Shown here one piece after another: positions 45,559 to 53,191 of a stretch of 53,191 nt of DNA (position 1 is its first letter; every line of letters begins with the position of its first letter). The stretch comes from Cysteiniphilum sp. JM-1 (GTDB lineage Bacteria > Pseudomonadota > Gammaproteobacteria > Francisellales > Francisellaceae). The translations under genes and the position numbers were made by a program. Location: NCBI RefSeq assembly GCF_008711525.1, contig NZ_VXKS01000017.1, forward strand, positions 1-53,191. Reading direction: 5' to 3'. The notes under the pieces were generated by a model. The model searched no databases. It saw nothing but the letters and a program-made list of their open reading frames with translations, and was not told the origin of the DNA.

Positions 45559-46794
45559 ATGCCAGTATTTTTAAATATCTCAGGTTATAAAAAAAAGCAA
45601 GATGATAGTATTATTTATGAGGACGAATGTATTGAATGTAAAAGCTATGATTATTTTTATGCTAAATTAGTATCTTTTTTGAAAGAAGAGGCTCTATATC
45701 GTGGAGAAATCAAAGAATTTGAAGTAAAAAATATAAATACTGAAGGAAGCGAAACCATCACTTTCAGAGACATGAAAGATCACTTAAATATAATTAGAGC
45801 ACATCCAGATAAATATGAGATTTTTCCTATAATTGATGGTCAAGGATTAAGTGCTGATGAATTATTTTACAGCCTTAGGCACGGTGGAACTAAAGCAAAA
45901 CCAAATCGGAAAAGTCTTGAAACAGCTAATGGTAAGGGGACATATGTTGCTGGTGAATTAGAAGATCATCTAGTTACAAAAGTAAGTAGTGTATTTACAA
46001 CAGTATTAACAACTCAAGGATTGACTGAAAGTTTAATTAAGCAGATTAATAAATATTTACAGTTAGATAATGCTATCAATAGGGAAGATCCATTAAATCC
46101 TGGAATCTATAGAGTCAGTAAAAAAAACTATGGTATTAAAGCAGCTAATATTGGCGCAGCCATGTCAACGTTTATTGTAAGGTATCGTGATATTATGGGC
46201 GCTATTAAACCGATTAATTTAAAATCAGAAGATGCAGGTGAGCAGTTAAAACAAATAGTTTCATTAGCTGCAAAAATGCATACTGATTTAGTTAAAATAC
46301 ATCCTTTTGATAATTGTAATGGTAAGGTTGCTAGAGTTTTGGTTAATTTATTACTAGATAATGCAGAGCTTGGTTTTGCGCCAATTAATCATTGGTCAAA
46401 TGCTTATAAATACGCAGCAAATGAAGCTGCTAAGGAAGGGAGTTATGGATTGCTTGAGCGATGTATCTTGGAAGCAATTGTATATGATGGTCAATATGCA
46501 CATGATTATGTTACAGAAATGCAAAAAAGTGCTGAAGTTGATAATGAAGGAGAGCTTAAGATTAGTTCTGATAGCTATCACTTTTTACCAGTACATCACA
46601 AAAGAAATGCTGTTATATTGGGAGAGATAGCATTACCTTCAAATAGTGGGACGGTTACATTTAAAGGGCATAAAAGAAGTAATGAGATACTATCTGAACC
46701 AGAGTTTAAATCTGATATTGATATTATTTTTTTGAAGGGTCATAAACGTACAAAGGCTATGATAGAGCCTGATGTTAACGTTTTGCAGTGGTAA
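45559..46794 (+). CDS. Fic-domain protein with altered Fic motif and C-terminal repeats
   Basis: 411 residues. The Fic core covers about 180-310; the signature reads HPFDNCNGKVAR from His248. The catalytic His, the Pro-Phe, the central Asn-Gly and the last Arg are kept, but the acidic residue that binds Mg is Asn252, the first Gly is Cys253, and the first Arg is Lys256. Fic enzymes transfer AMP or other phosphate groups to target proteins; the changes may alter nucleotide use or reduce activity. No [ST]xxxE[GN] inhibitory helix was found. The end holds three HKR-centred 24-residue repeats (HKR at 347, 371, 395). AAGGGA precedes the ATG. Likely an effector or toxin. Confidence 0.75.
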   Translation: MPVFLNISGYKKKQDDSIIYEDECIECKSYDYFYAKLVSFLKEEALYRGEIKEFEVKNINTEGSETITFRDMKDHLNIIRAHPDKYEIFPIIDGQGLSADELFYSLRHGGTKAKPNRKSLETANGKGTYVAGELEDHLVTKVSSVFTTVLTTQGLTESLIKQINKYLQLDNAINREDPLNPGIYRVSKKNYGIKAANIGAAMSTFIVRYRDIMGAIKPINLKSEDAGEQLKQIVSLAAKMHTDLVKIHPFDNCNGKVARVLVNLLLDNAELGFAPINHWSNAYKYAANEAAKEGSYGLLERCILEAIVYDGQYAHDYVTEMQKSAEVDNEGELKISSDSYHFLPVHHKRNAVILGEIALPSNSGTVTFKGHKRSNEILSEPEFKSDIDIIFLKGHKRTKAMIEPDVNVLQW

Positions 46795-46894
46795 AGACAA
46801 ATAGTAAGGTTTCACATTATCTTGATGAGGTTAAGCATCTGATAACGATAGAGTAAAAACGTAATAATCAAAACGGCTAGGAGAAAAAAGCAAT

Positions 46895-52987
<6,093 letters not shown>

Positions 52988-52990
<3 letters not shown>

Positions 52991-53191
52991 CAATTAGCTT
53001 TACCGGTCACGACAACTAGAATTGCCGGTTAAATCATGTAGGCTATTCCTTAATCAATAAAGCTGCAGATAGTTAAGATTAAGGTATGGCAAGAAAACGA
53101 GTCACAACAGAACAGGTAAAGCTATACATGAAACTCAGACAAGAAGATAAACTCACCCAGATTGGCTGCGCTGCTAAATCAGGCTTTAGTG
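52988..53191 (+). mobile_element. IS21-like insertion sequence, left end (runs off the window)
   Basis: Starts TGACAATTAGC right at the stop codon of the giant gene. Two related 18-bp direct repeats (52990-53007 and 53012-53029, both ending CCGGT, 14 of 18 identical, 22 bases apart) resemble the multiple terminal repeats of IS21 elements. An IstA-like gene starts about 100 bases in. The right end and target duplication are outside the window, so the boundary is inferred. Confidence 0.55.
53086..53191 (+). CDS. istA: IS21-family transposase IstA, N-terminal fragment
   Basis: The reading frame starts at ATG 53086 and is open to the window edge (35 codons). MARKRVTTEQVKLYMKLRQ followed by IGCAAKSGFS fits the N-terminal helix-turn-helix of IS21-type transposases. 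The rest is outside the window. Confidence 0.65.
   Translation, partial: MARKRVTTEQVKLYMKLRQEDKLTQIGCAAKSGFS

Overview
The window looks like a chromosomal segment of an AT-rich gammaproteobacterium. The core genes (guaB, pdxS-pdxT, ruvB, secA with a DciA-like gene divergent to it, two Fis-type regulators, trmB, an Opp operon, putP, a queuosine cluster) and the split FUSC efflux genes suggest a relative of Francisella, such as Fastidiosibacteraceae or another intracellular or host-associated lineage. This placement is inferred from gene content only; no database search was possible.

Layout. 0.1-2.1 kb: a YhhQ-type queuosine-precursor transporter, a Cro/CI-type regulator, then about 560 bp without protein genes that holds a candidate small RNA and a MITE-like element. 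2.2-5.4 kb: guaB and the pyridoxal-phosphate synthase pair pdxS-pdxT. 5.6-13.3 kb: a PagP-like barrel, an MFS exporter divergent from a PadR regulator, ruvB, an EamA transporter, and an efflux operon of a membrane-fusion protein plus a FUSC pump split into two genes. 13.4-19.9 kb: fis paralogue 1, gph-dciA opposite secA, fis paralogue 2, and trmB with a small membrane protein. 20-28.8 kb: an MFS transporter and oppABCDF with a second OppA. 28.9-35.2 kb: a TcyP-like cystine transporter, a lipoprotein, a BrnT/BrnA-like toxin-antitoxin pair, tRNA-Arg(CCT), a 30-aa membrane peptide and putP. 35.4-37.6 kb: queE-queD divergent from queC; all three depart from the textbook metal-binding motifs. 37.8-39.6 kb: a DUF2797 protein and a TIGR01777 epimerase.

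The right end (39.6-53 kb) is the accessory part. It holds an orphan IcmC/DotE-like membrane protein, a half-size FUSC membrane protein followed one base later by a papain/NlpC-like protein, small orphan ORFs, a second MITE copy, a guanidino-group deiminase-like protein, an unrecognised protein, and a Fic-domain protein with an altered Fic motif and three 24-residue C-terminal repeats. It ends with a 2031-residue protein combining a 30-glutamine tract, a canonical EF-hand loop and a complete SecA-like helicase core. The last gene ends exactly where an IS21-like element appears to begin. I read this as a possible secreted-effector/toxin island, possibly linked to a Dot/Icm-type (type IVB) secretion system; that is inference from domain content.

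Dispersed repeats occur through the window: two full MITE-like copies with 8-bp target duplications, degraded copies of the same palindromes, and three copies of an unrelated CTCTCCCGCAAGG-type palindrome. No rRNA, CRISPR array, prophage or replication origin was seen.
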